A stretch of DNA of 64,000 nucleotides from Nematopogon swammerdamellus (taxonomy: Eukaryota; Arthropoda; Insecta; Lepidoptera; Adelidae), in contig OX336338.1 of assembly GCA_946902875.1 (NCBI GenBank), positions 6,563,971 to 6,627,970 of the forward strand, in the 5' to 3' direction. A program made the position numbers and the translations under genes. The notes under the pieces were generated by a model that saw only the letters and a program-made list of their open reading frames with translations, was not told the origin of the DNA and did no database searches. How positions within the stretch are numbered: the stretch's first letter is position 1; every line of letters starts with the position of its first letter. Positions 29,820-39,794 of this stretch are shown here, one piece after another.

Positions 29820-30450
29820 AGTCTGCCTAGTTAATGTTCTTTTTATTGATATTATAAGGTAGTCTTGTCAAAGGCCCCTTCTATCTATGTCTATAAAAGC
29901 ACTTAAGGTCCATGCATTTGAGCTCATGTCGCACTCAATCCTGGATACTATACTAGGTGGTGCGTTTTATGTGGAGTGGATTTACCGGTCGTGTATGCGG
30001 GTCGGTGATGTATTGATTATTTGGTAATGGTTTTCAACCCTAATTTCCTCGTGTCTTTCCAGGAATTTTAAAAGCTAGTCCTCCCTTCCGGGTGTCAGAA
30101 TGAAGATTATTTTAATTTTAAAATAAAGGAAAACGTGAGTGCGACACAAAATAATTAATTGTTACTAAAGTTCCAAGTTTTTGTAAATTATTCTTTTATT
30201 TGGATGGCAACTAAAAGTAGGTACAATCATAAGAGGAAATTAGAAAACATATTTTTTGTTAGCAACTTTACTCACTATAAAATACCTACGTAGTATGTCT
30301 TTCCGCAGATGTATGTTCGCGATTTACTCAAAACTCTACAAATCAGTGATATCTATGGTGATATTCCGATTGATCAACTCTTTGAGATCGGAATAGCCAT
30401 GTGGCTTCGCTGGTGTTAAAGCAGGGCAAAGCACAATAAATAATAAATTA
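29820..30450. other. Intron 2 sequence, no gene recognised
   Basis: AT-rich sequence without a supported ORF or recognisable repeat. Confidence 0.55.
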
Positions 30451-30460
30451 CATAGAAAAT

Positions 30461-31433
30461 GTCTCTATAGTGCCGCGACGATGACCGTACAAATACAGGA
30501 CCAGCAGACGAAACCTATCCAATTGCATCGTGGAGTCAGACAGGGAAATGTTATATCTCCGAAACTGTTTACGAATGCATTGGAAGATATATTCAAGCTG
30601 CTGGATTGGAAAAAGCACGGCATTAATATTAACGGCGAGTACATTTCACACCTACGTTTCGCGGATGACATAGTCGTGATAGGCGAATCGCTGGAGGAGC
30701 TGCATCACATGCTGAATGGCCTCAATGTCGCCTCCCGCCGAGTCGGCCTCGGGATGAATTTGGACAAGACGAAAGTCATGTTCAACGAACACGTCGTCCC
30801 GGGGCACGTAACAGTTGGAGAGGCGACCCTCGAAGTTGTGCAGAATTATGTCTATCTTGGACAAACCATCCAACTAGGGAAGCACAACTTTGACAAGGAG
30901 GCCAATAGAAGGATTCAGCTAGGCTGGGGGGCATTTGGGAAACTCCGCCACATCTTTTCATCCTCCATCCCACAGTCATTGAAGACGAAGGTCTTCAATC
31001 AGTGCGTTCTGCCAGTAATGACGTACGGAGCGGAAACGTGGACCCTGACGATGGGCCTGGTCCACAAATTTAAAGTCGCTCAGCGAGCTATGGAAAGAGC
31101 AATGCTCGGTATTTCTTTGACCGATAAAATCCGTAACGACGTGATACGTCAAAGAACTAAGGTAGTCGACATTGCTAAGAAAATAAGCAAGCTTAAGTGG
31201 CAGTGGGCTGGGCACATCTGTCGTAGACCCGACATGCGATGGGGTAGACGGGTACTCGAATGGAGGCCACGTACAAGCAAACGTAGCGTGGGACGCCCCC
31301 CGGCTAGGTGGACAGATTACCAAAAAAAGGTAGCCGGGAGTGGATGGATGAGAAGAGCGGAATACCGCGTGTGGTGGCGTGCCTTGGGAGAGGCCTATGT
31401 CCAGCAGTGGATCGATACAGGCTGATGATGATG
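30461..31433 (+). mobile_element. 5'-truncated RTE-clade LINE with 9-bp target duplication
   Basis: The insertion is bounded by ATAGAAAAT at 30452-30460 and 31434-31442. It ends in a short (GAT)n tail, typical of RTE elements, and holds the 3' half of ORF2. It lies in intron 2, same strand as the host gene, about 110 bp before exon 3. Confidence 0.9.
30463..31425 (+). CDS. RTE-type ORF2 C-terminal half: reverse transcriptase palm/thumb and C-terminal domain
   Basis: An uninterrupted 321-codon frame from the truncation point. RT motifs are visible in order: LHRGVRQGNVISPKLF (motif 4 region), RFADDIVVIGE with the catalytic FADD, GLGMNLDKTKVMF, then VLPVMTYGAETWTL, KVAQRAMERAMLGISL, KLKWQWAGHICRR and a terminal LGEAYVQQW. 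The endonuclease and RT fingers (roughly the first two thirds of a full RTE ORF2) are absent, so the copy cannot move by itself. The intact frame suggests the insertion is young. The ATG at 30481 is merely the first methionine after the truncation. Confidence 0.92.
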   Translation, partial: LYSAATMTVQIQDQQTKPIQLHRGVRQGNVISPKLFTNALEDIFKLLDWKKHGININGEYISHLRFADDIVVIGESLEELHHMLNGLNVASRRVGLGMNLDKTKVMFNEHVVPGHVTVGEATLEVVQNYVYLGQTIQLGKHNFDKEANRRIQLGWGAFGKLRHIFSSSIPQSLKTKVFNQCVLPVMTYGAETWTLTMGLVHKFKVAQRAMERAMLGISLTDKIRNDVIRQRTKVVDIAKKISKLKWQWAGHICRRPDMRWGRRVLEWRPRTSKRSVGRPPARWTDYQKKVAGSGWMRRAEYRVWWRALGEAYVQQWIDTG

Positions 31434-31548
31434 ATAGAAAATTAATTTCAAGACTAGCGAAGCCGCGAGCATAATTACACACAATTTTACTAGTTTCAAG
31501 ACAATTCAAGATCAACCAAGTATAATTCGGACCATTATTTTTTTACAG

Positions 31549-31685
31549 TTTCGCGAAAGGAAACGAGATGCAGGGGGCACGGCGGTGGCTGCACCTCGAA
31601 AAGCAACTGTGGGAAGTCATACATATTCCACGGCTCCTCCGACTGTCCAGAAGATAGCGTCTGCTGCATTTTCCTTTATCTCTGA
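31549..31685 (+). CDS. Cysteine-rich secreted protein, exon 3 (second Cys domain, stop)
   Basis: It follows a good acceptor (TTATTTTTTTACAG, AG at 31547-31548) and continues exon 2 in phase 1. It encodes a second six-cysteine module, C-x6-C-x5-C-x11-C-x5-CC (segments TRCRGHGGGC, SNCGKS, SDCPEDSVCC), ending IFLYL and TGA at 31683-31685. The first half of the spacing matches exon 2 exactly, so the two exons look like a duplicated domain, one domain per exon with phase-1 introns. Total CDS 363 bp including the stop. It was missed as an ORF because of its size. The neighbouring upstream sequence is an RTE insertion. Confidence 0.88.
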
Positions 31686-31850
31686 TTAAACTAACACCCT
31701 GTTCCTTTCACATGCACGTTGTAATCGCAATGTTATATTTGATGTGAATTAACATTAATTTATTCTTTCCTTTCTTTTTGTAACAGCAAAAAAGTTAAAT
31801 ACCGAGATTTGAATGAAGCAACTATTTATTTTTTAAACTCATAATTACAC

Positions 31851-31856
31851 AATAAA
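31851..31856 (+). promoter_or_regulatory. Polyadenylation signal of the cysteine-rich gene
   Basis: AATAAA 166 bp after the stop codon, in AT-rich sequence with a T-rich region downstream. A second possible AATAAA is near 31913. Confidence 0.55.
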
Positions 31857-32034
31857 TGTAACAAATTCATTTTCTATTCAGGTTTCGCAGAAAGTGGTGT
31901 CAATATCGCTAAATAAAGAAAGAACGGCTGGAACATTAGTTGTTTTATGTAATCTGGTATGGGTGGATGATTCAGAACGTCAAAAGCACAAGCTCCGCCC
32001 AGCCAACATCAACTTTCTCGCGGGTAACACACCC

Positions 32035-32148
32035 GGGTGGTAACCTCCCTTTTTCATTGCTGGCTGTCGAGGCTACTGTGCGGCCATCTTTCATCCAGTA
32101 CAGTGGTACTAACCCAGTCGGCTACAATCTCAGCCTACCACCTAGTAA
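32035..32148 (-). repeat. SINE family B body fragment
   Basis: The reverse complement of the SINE B body: GCGGCCATCTTTCATCCAGT, AACCCAGTCGGCTACAATCT and CCTACCACCTAGTAAGG. Head and tail are lacking. Confidence 0.7.
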
Positions 32149-32211
32149 GGTGCAATATTTACTCGTAGGTAATAAATACTAAGAAGTATATTTAACCGAA
32201 ATTGATTTTTT

Positions 32212-32545
32212 TATTTTTTTTTTATGGAAACTGTCACGGTTGGCAATATCACCTACAACATCCGTGATGTCAGCCCATAACACCGGGTGAACTTGGTGCC
32301 ACTTCAGTGCTTCCCTTCGTTTGTGCCGGCTACACGCTGAACTGGACAGAAAACACAAACATAGCCGTTTCGACCGACCTTTCATTCAGTGCGGTGGTAT
32401 CAACCCGGGCGGGTTAAACCCTACCACCTAGTAATATAAGAAGGGAGTCATAAATCCCTTAGTCTCCTTTTACGACATACACGGGGAGAGATGCAGTGGG
32501 GCTATTCTTTTAAAGTACTGGCCCCACACACCGTGTCTATCTATC
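32212..32545 (-). repeat. SINE family A, variant-head copy
   Basis: T-run then GGAAACTGTCACGG through the body to the GGCGACTAAGG / GGGGCTATTC... module, as at 13117-13450. Confidence 0.82.
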
Positions 32546-32583
32546 ATATCACATACAGATATGATATGATAGATAGACACGGT
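32530..32583. repeat. Perfect 22-bp inverted repeat at a SINE 5' end
   Basis: Arms 32530-32551 (ACCGTGTCTATCTATCATAT...) and 32562-32583 are perfect complements with a 10-nt loop. It starts in the last bases of the SINE 5' end. Confidence 0.8.
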
Positions 32584-32770
32584 ACGGTATAGATATATTT
32601 ATTTCATTACAATAAATAGGTACCTACTACCTACCTACTAGCCATTTCCCGCGGTTTCGCTTCGGGTGACTTTTTGTTCAGAGCCCAGGCCGCCAATGAT
32701 TTAGCGTTATAGTTCTGATCCATAGCCTTAATAACGAGCTTAAGGCCGTGACAAACGCCAACGACCTTGA

Positions 32771-33985
32771 GCATTCGGGAATTCTACATAATGTACCATG
32801 CGACTGCTAATTTCGCTTCGCACGTTCAAGTCACATTTAGCGTAGTTTGTCGCTATCAGCCTAAAGAGTTGATGGTTCGGGGTTCGAATCCCACTTTCGT
32901 ATGTTTTTTTTTTTTTGCTTTTTTATTATTTTAATTATTAAAATGATTGTGGCTTATGTAACTGATGCGTGATTCTAATTTTTTATTTTTTATTATTTTA
33001 CCTAAATAACATTTTATTGTAATTTCTTCCAAATTATTTTAGTTCATGTACTTACCACTTTTTATAAACCTCTAAATAGACTATCGATGAAAACTAAAAT
33101 AAAAATAGGTAGGTAGGTAATAGGTAGATAGGCATTTAGGTATGTATGGCAAATATCATAGCAACATAGGTACCGGCATTCGGGAATTCTACATAATGTA
33201 CCATGCGACTGCTAATTTCGCTTCGCACGTTCAAGTCACATTTAGCGTAGTTTGTCGCTATCAGCCTAAAGAGTTGATGGTTCGGGGTTCGAATCCCACT
33301 TTCGTATGTTTTTTTTTTTTTGTTTTTTTATTATTTTAATTATTAAAATGATTGAGGCTTATGTAACTGATGCGTGATTCTAATTTTTTATTTTTTATTA
33401 TTTTACCTAAATAACATTTTATTGTAATTTCTTCCAAATTATTTTAGTTCATGTACTTACCACTTTTTATAAACCTCTAAATAGACTATCGATGAAAACT
33501 AAAATAAAAATAGGTAGGTAGGTAATAGGTAGATAGGCATTTAGGTATGTATGGCAAATATCATAGCAACATAGGTACCGGCATTCGGGAATTCTACATA
33601 ATGTACCATGCGACTGCTAATTTCGCTTCGCACGTTCAAGTCACATTTAGCGTAGTTTGTCGCTATCAGCCTAAAGAGTTGATGGTTCGGGGTTCGAATC
33701 CCACTTTCGTATGTTTTTTTTTTTTGCTTTTTTATTATTTTAATTATTAAAATGATTGTGGCTTATGTAACTGATGCGTGATTCAAATTTTTTATTTTTT
33801 ATTATTTTACCTAAATAACATTTTATTGTAATTTCTTCCAAATTATTTTAGTTCATGTACTTACCACTTTTTATAAACCTCTAAATAGACTATCGATGCA
33901 AACTAAAATAAAAATAGGTAGGTAGGTAATAGGTAGATAGGCATTTAGGTATGTATGGCAAATATCATAGCAACATAGGTACCGG
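32771..33985 (+). repeat. Three-copy 405-bp tandem array with tRNA-like promoter units
   Basis: Units start at 32771, 33176 and 33581 and the third ends at 33985, giving exactly three 405-bp copies that differ at only a few positions. Each unit has a tRNA-like segment (32831-32903, 33236-33308, 33641-33713) with TAGCGTAGTTTGTCG (A box), a GGTTCGAATCCC B box and a T-run about 10 bp further on. Each ends with a GTAG microsatellite. The 60-67-codon ORFs seen once per unit are a product of the repetition. Confidence 0.9.
32831..32903 (+). ncRNA. tRNA-like sequence in the 405-bp repeat (first of three)
   Basis: The D arm (TAGCG/CGCTA) and anticodon arm (TCAGC/GTTGA around CTAAAGA, nominal anticodon AAA) fold well. 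The T loop TTCGAAT is conserved with a three-pair stem, but the acceptor ends do not pair. It is therefore a tRNA-derived SINE-like head, not a working tRNA gene. Pol III transcription is possible, with the T-run as terminator. Confidence 0.5.
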
Positions 33986-34145
33986 CCGGCGCGCGCGGCG
34001 CGCGCGGCGGCAGCATGGCACGGTGCGGTGGGGTGCGGTGCGGTGCGGTAACTCAGTAGCAGCGTGCGGTGCGGAGGCGGCACGGCGGCGGCGGCGGCGG
34101 AGGCGGCGGCGGCGGCGGCGCGGTGGAGGCGCGGGAGGCGCAGAC
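33986..34145. other. GC-rich (GGC)n-containing block
   Basis: It starts abruptly at the end of the third 405-bp unit: GCGC and GGTGC runs, then (GGC)n at about 34080-34125. Long arginine- or proline-rich frames on both strands are compositional. Confidence 0.6.
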
Positions 34146-34289
34146 AGCGTTATACCACAGTACCTATTAGTTATTCTGTGGTTATACCAACGAAAGCCAT
34201 GCGTATAACGCCCCGTCAAGTTACGTACCGGAGCGTATACTGATAGATACCACAGAAGAGAGATATTACTGATACGGTCGTACTGTATA

Positions 34290-34680
34290 CTGGTACGGAA
34301 AATGACACGGTGGCAACATCACCTACAATACAACATCCGAGATGTCAGCTCGTAACAACTGGTGAAGTAGGTGCTATGTCAGTGCTTTTCTTCGGTCGTA
34401 CCGGCTTCACTGAACTGGACGGAAAAAAAGAAGGGAGTCATATCCCGAAATATTTTGTATTTTCCGTCCAGTTTAGTGTAGCCGGCACGACCAAAGGGAA
34501 GCACTGACATGGCACCTAAGTTCACCCGGTGTTATGGGCTGACATCACGGATGTTATAGGTGATATAGCAAACTGTGTCAGTTTACATAAAAAAATCCCT
34601 CAGTCGCCTTTTACGACATGCACGGGGAGAGATGCAGTGGGGCTATTATTTTAAATTACCATCCCACACGGTACAAATAT
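34290..34680 (-). repeat. SINE A (minus) split by a second SINE A (plus)
   Basis: The minus copy runs 34297 to about 34448 and resumes at about 34589-34680. The plus copy (34449-34588, 5'-truncated, starting GAAATATTTTGTATTTTCCG and ending in an A-run) sits inside it. ATCCC is duplicated at the two junctions. Confidence 0.82.
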
Positions 34681-34689
34681 GCCTAACCT

Positions 34690-35215
34690 ACCTATCTTTT
34701 TTCCATTCGATCCAAACACAGAAGACAGAAATGACGACCGACACGCGGGCGCAGCAGGGCAGGAGCGAGCAAGCGAGCCCGGAACTAAAATTGTATCTAG
34801 TATTGAAGTGCCTGCTAAATTGACGAAGGCAAAAATTTTACCCTTCCGACTGAAGAATTACGTCAATAATTTCATGTAGGCGTTTTTTGTTTTTTATTTT
34901 TATCTCCTTTCGTGGATAAAATAATAAAACAAATTGAATAGAGTTTTCTCAGAGCTTTGTGACCTTTGAATCGGTGGTATTGTAAAATTGTAATAATACA
35001 CACATACTCAGATTTTCAAAAATTCATGCTTTTTTTATATATTTTTAATTTTATGTTTATTACTTACTTTTACTCATTATTAAAAAAACCAGCAATGCAC
35101 TTTGTTGGTAAGGAACCAAAATATAGGTTGGTATTTTTTTAATTTTCTGAATGTGTGTCAATTGGTCAGTTTTGGACCTTCTTTGTCGCACTTTTTGCAT
35201 GTTTTGCGTATTTGG
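34690..35215. other. No gene recognised
   Basis: AT-rich sequence. The short ORFs here partly overlap the SINE and have no recognisable product. Confidence 0.55.
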
Positions 35216-35219
35216 CGTT

Positions 35220-35415
35220 TGTCACCGCCTTAATAAAACCATCTTGAGAAGTGCCAGAATGTAACAGTGAAAACGGAATGTAAATCGATTTATCTAACTC
35301 CAGTGGTTCTCGAGTTATAAGAATATTCATATATTGACGTACGTTATAGATGGCCGCCCGCCGCGCGTCGCCGCCGGTCGCCCGCAGAAACTTCGCTATA
35401 TTTATTATACAAATG
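35220..35415 (+). repeat. Dispersed repeat ('GTGCCAGAATGTAACAG' type)
   Basis: Shares AGAATGTAACAGTGAAAAC, CTCGAGTTATAA and CGCCCGCAGAAACTTCGCT with 44095-44325. A partial relation at 32640-32760 has the CCGCGGTTTCGCTTCG start. No coding potential. Confidence 0.6.
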
Positions 35416-35419
35416 TTGG

Positions 35420-36755
35420 TAGTTCAATGAGTAGATAATATTGTCTAATTTCGCACACGTGAAAGCAAGAGGTAATCACTAGGTACCTGTACGCACAGCC
35501 CGCATATCGCTTTAACCATAGATAAGGTTGACAATACTTATGTTCAGTGCAGTAAAGTATAGGAATATAAAACCACAAAATTACAAATAATTTTTTTAAC
35601 GATTTAGTTATACATAATTGTTGTATCGTTGTTTTGAATGTTTAAATGAACACACGGATTACTTATTACTTTAATACTTTATTATTACATAACACAAGTA
35701 CTGTACGTACAATGGTGTCGTGTCCCATGATCACCGGAAGAGAGCTGCCAACCTGCGGGCGGTAACGCCATGAACTCGGGAATGATATCATCTAGGTATG
35801 TATATATATATGTAATAAAGAAAATATTGCGACATGCCACGACATACCAAATTAAAATTAACGAGAAGAACAATAAAATAAACATTAATTAATTGAGGAG
35901 TATACAATGTGTGGACATAAGGTCTGCATAGAATTGGAGTTCAAGGCAGATGGTTCGCTCTACGTCAATGGATTTTAACGCGCGTTTGATATCGAGCTTA
36001 TTTATATGCTGGCGGTGTGCGATTCTTGCACGGAATGTCATACTTAATGCATTTTACTATGCATAATACAAGTTTTTAGTATGATTGCATTTGTGTTTCT
36101 GTATATGTGTCAAGTTTGTGTTGGTGATTGTATTATGATTGGATTGTACATAACATAAGTCCTTTTCATTTAAACACATATTGTTGTTCGGCACATGGAC
36201 CGACACATTTTTTTTGTGGGTAAGTGGGGTCATTTGCAAGGTTTTGACCTGTGACACCTTTTGTCTGGTGTCACGTGGTTTCGAGATACGATTTTATTTC
36301 TTTATTTTTGAAAATACCAAAATCTTAGCTTTAACCCCTTGTAACTTTTTTTTTATGATTATATCTGCACGAAATACAATTTATTTGATTATACAATGTA
36401 TAATAATGTTCTAGGAAAAATATCATTTGATGAACTTAATACCATAAAAAGGACTTATGACCTCCCAAATTCCCAAAGACGAGTAAAAATATGACCGAAT
36501 CTTAATTTCATACCCACGGATGGGGCTGTATATAGGTATATGTAAGCAACGCACTGTCAAGGCAGGGAATGCATTTTTTTTAGGATGAAAGAGTGAAGTG
36601 AAGGGTTTTCATAAAACAATAATTTGCTAGCTTTTTTTTTCTTCTTATTAGTTAGGTTTTTTAAATTTGATATTTTAATAATCCGTTTTATTTTAAACTT
36701 TTTAGATAAGGAAGTATGTAGTTTCATTAGTAAAACTATATTTCGAGCAATAGAA
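35420..36755. other. No gene recognised
   Basis: AT-rich sequence. Frames such as 36181-36414 have no recognisable features beyond hydrophobic composition. Confidence 0.55.
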
Positions 36756-36767
36756 ACAAAACGGAGA

Positions 36768-36945
36768 GAGCGGTCGAAACGGCTATATAAATAGTTCGTG
36801 TTTTCCGTCCAGTTCAGTGTAGCCGACATGAAATGAAGGGAAGCACTGACATGGCACCAAGTTCACCCGGTGTTATGGGCTGACATCACGGATGTTGTAG
36901 GTTATGCAGCCAACCCAGTCAGTTTCAATAAAAAAAAAATAGAAT
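36768..36945 (+). repeat. SINE family A, 5'-truncated
   Basis: Starts in the body (CGGTCGAAACGGCTAT) and ends CAGTCAGTTTCAAT plus A-run. Confidence 0.8.
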
Positions 36946-37016
36946 CTGTGATGTTTTGCAATAAATTGAAATTTTGTAAGATCTCTTACATGGATGAGTA
37001 TAGTGTGGTCGAAAGC

Positions 37017-38770
37017 ACAGCATATATATGGCTAAAGCAGTATGGAAACTAGGCCTATTTGTTAAAATAAGTACCTACGCTCCATTGGAGCGTTAGGGAT
37101 GTCAATCAATTTTTTTTGTAAAATTGTAAAATTATTATTTATTAAAACATTTATTTAGGTTCTGTAATGTAATGTTCAAATAATCAATAATAAGTTCAAA
37201 ACGTGGTTGCTATAAATATGAATTGATATAACTTTTCTCGACTTTTGTCAACTTTTATTAACTTTTGTAAATTGTTTACAACTTTTGTCAGCTCTTGTCA
37301 ACCATTGTAAATGTTTGTCAACTTTTCTCATCTTTTGCCAATTTCAGTCATCTTTTGTCAACTTTTATCGACTGTTGTCAAGTCTTGTCAATGTTTGTCA
37401 ACCTTGGTAAACTTTTGCCAGCTTTCGTCAACATTTGTCAACTTTCGTCATCTTTTGTCAACTTTCATCTACTGTTGTCAATGTTTGTCAACCTTGGTCA
37501 ACTTTTGTCAACTTTCGTCAACTTTTGTCAACTTTCGTCAATATTTGTCATCTTTTGTCGACTGTTGTCAACTCTTGTCAATCTTTGTCAACTTTTGTTA
37601 ACTTTTGTTAACTTTCGTCAACATTTGTCGACTTTTGTCAACGTTCGTCAACTTTTGTCTATTTTTCTCGATTTTTGTGAAATTATAGCCACTTTCGTCA
37701 TCTTTTATCAACTTTTCTCATATTTTGCCAACTTCTGTCACCTTTTGTCAACTTTTATCGACTGTTGTCAACTCTTGTCAAGTTTTGTAAACTTTTGAGA
37801 ACTTTTATCAACTCTCGGTAACTTATGTCAACTCTTGTCAACTTTTGTCAACATTTGTCAATTTTTGTCAACTTTTGTCAACAAAAGTTCATAAAAGTGA
37901 CAAAAGTTTGTCAATGTTGACAAACATTGACAAGAGGTGACAACAGTCGATAAAAGTTGACAAAAGATGACAAAAGTTGACAAATATTGACGAAAGTTGA
38001 CAAAAGTTGACAAACATTGACAAGAGTTGACAACAGTCGATAAAAGTTGACAAAAGGTGACAGAAGTGGGCAAAGATAAGAAAAGTTGACAAAAGTTGAC
38101 AAGAGTTGACATAAGTTACCGAGAGTTGGCAAAAGTTCTCAAAAGTTTACAAAACTTGACAACAGTCGATAAAAGTTGACAAAAGGTGACAGTAGTTGGC
38201 AAAAGATGAGAAAAGTTGACAAAAGTTGACAAGAGTTGACATAAGTTACCGACAGTTGACAAAAGTTCTCAAAAGTTTACAAACTTGATAAGAGTTGACA
38301 ACAGTCGATAAAAGTTGACAAAAGGTGACAGAAGTTGGCTAAAAATGAGAAAAGTTGACAAAAGTTGACAAGAGTTGACAACAGTCGATAAAAGTTGACA
38401 AAAGGTAACAGAAGTTGGCAAAAGATAAGAAACGTTGGCAAGAGTTGACAACAGTCGATAAAAGTTGACAAAATGTGACAGAAGTTGGCAAAAGATGAGA
38501 AAAGTTGACAAAAGTTGTCAACATTTGTCAAAAGTTAATAAGTGACAGCAGTCGAAAAACGTTTGTAAACATTTTTTTGCATTCTAAAAGATCGTGGACT
38601 GTCCGTGGCGTATGCAACAAAAACAAACACGACCACTCGGACGCGGCACCCGCGACTGATTGTTTGCGACATTCGCTTCGGGGCCTTGTTGAGGTGTGCG
38701 TGTGTGTGAGTGCGTCGTTTCGATCGTTTTGTACGTAGTTTCCATACTGCTTTAGCCATATATATGCTGT
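37017..38770. mobile_element. Foldback element with 35-bp inverted termini, 9-bp target duplication (MULE-like)
   Basis: The ends 37017-37051 and 38736-38770 are perfect 35-bp inverted repeats starting ACAGCATATATATGGCTAAA. GTCGAAAGC is directly duplicated at 37008-37016 and 38771-38779, a 9-bp duplication as made by Mutator-like transposases. Between them is a palindromic minisatellite (37231-38560). No transposase is present, so mobilisation would be in trans. Confidence 0.88.
37231..38560. repeat. Palindromic ~10-bp minisatellite
   Basis: Up to about 37880 the sequence repeats variants of AACTTTTGTC. From about 37880 it switches to the complement (GACAAAAGTT) to about 38560. Longer phrases such as TTTTATCGACTGTTGTCAA recur as ~80-130-bp higher-order units on both sides. 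The leucine/phenylalanine/cysteine-rich ORFs in every frame are a by-product. Confidence 0.92.
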
Positions 38771-38779
38771 GTCGAAAGC

Positions 38780-39270
38780 CTCAAAATTTGAGAAAATAAA
38801 GTCACTATTTGCCTTAAGTAATTTAGCCCTTTTATTATCCCACTGTTAGACATATTATTATGCCTCCAATTTCATGCCCTTATTAATATGAACTGAGCAG
38901 TCGGGTCGGACGTAAGTGAACGCAGTCTCCCAGTCAGTCTCAGAAATAAACTGTCATTGACAAAAAAAATAAATAAAAAAAAACCAGGCGTGCGGAGCCG
39001 CGGACTCATCTAGTAAATAATATACTCGTAAAGTAGATTAGATTGATAATAATAACAATAATTCATTATAATGTCTTTGCAAGGGGCAGCTGGAGCATTG
39101 ACAAAGAAATGACGAGTAATCTCATTGGCCGGGCCCACCTGTTCTAGCTTCGTGTGTGCTCACTGCACACACTGACAACAGCAAATGAAGTTAACTTTTG
39201 AAACAGTAAACGAATCTTCAATACTCGGCCAATCTTCTTCCATTTGGATAATTCTGCATTATTTTCTTTC
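38780..39270. other. No gene recognised
   Basis: AT-rich, with a degenerate 'GCGTGCGGAGCCGCGGACTC' repeat end at about 38987-39010. Confidence 0.5.
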
Positions 39271-39279
39271 ATTATCAGC

Positions 39280-39375
39280 TGAGCTGCGTTCAGATAAACG
39301 ACACACTTTCTCAAATAAAGTAAGTAACAAACGGCGAGGCCGAAGGCCCAGCTGCATCCTGGAAGACAATATACG
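39280..39375 (+). repeat. Isolated foldback-element monomers
   Basis: Contains GAGCTGCGTTCAGATAAACG and GGCGAGGCCGAAGGCCCAGC, equivalent to one to two monomers of the left arm of 4239-6068. No termini. Confidence 0.7.
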
Positions 39376-39519
39376 GTGAACAACTTACACTACGATTAAA
39401 ACACATTTTTTTAGCATAGTGAGAATTTCGTTTAGAAAGAATGTGTAGTGTTTAAGTTTTAATGTTTCAAGTATCTACCTTGTTATGTATCAACTGAATC
39501 AATAGAAAGTTTTACTTAT

Positions 39520-39630
39520 GAAATGAAGGGAAGCACTGACATGGCACCTAGTTCACCCGGTGTTATGGGCTGACAGCTCGGATATTGTAGGTGATGTAGC
39601 CAACCGTGTCAGATTCCATAAAAAACACTG
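39520..39630 (+). repeat. SINE family A, 3' fragment
   Basis: From AAATGAAGGGAAGCACTGAC to the A-run after GTGTCAGATTCCAT. Confidence 0.8.
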
Positions 39631-39794
39631 TTTAAAGTTTTTTTTTTCAAGCATTTATAGGCTAATAAATAATCCAAGATTCGAGTTCTGTATCATTTTT
39701 CCAGTTCGGTACGTGTTATCGACATTAGAACCGGTTTCTGTTTATTTCATCCCTATTTTTATTTGGTTTATAAATGCAGATATACTGCGGCGAC

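Noticed and set aside
32831..33713. Three functional tRNA genes in the 405-bp array
   Set aside because: The acceptor stem does not pair and the outer T-stem positions mismatch; better explained as a tRNA-derived SINE-like head.
33951..34219. Arginine-rich peptide genes over the (GGC)n tract
   Set aside because: Simple-sequence translation; no supporting signals.
37231..38560. A CRISPR-like array, or genes for leucine/cysteine-rich proteins in several frames
   Set aside because: The units are ~10 bp, contiguous without spacers and palindromic overall; every frame is open because the repeat lacks stops. The host is an insect.
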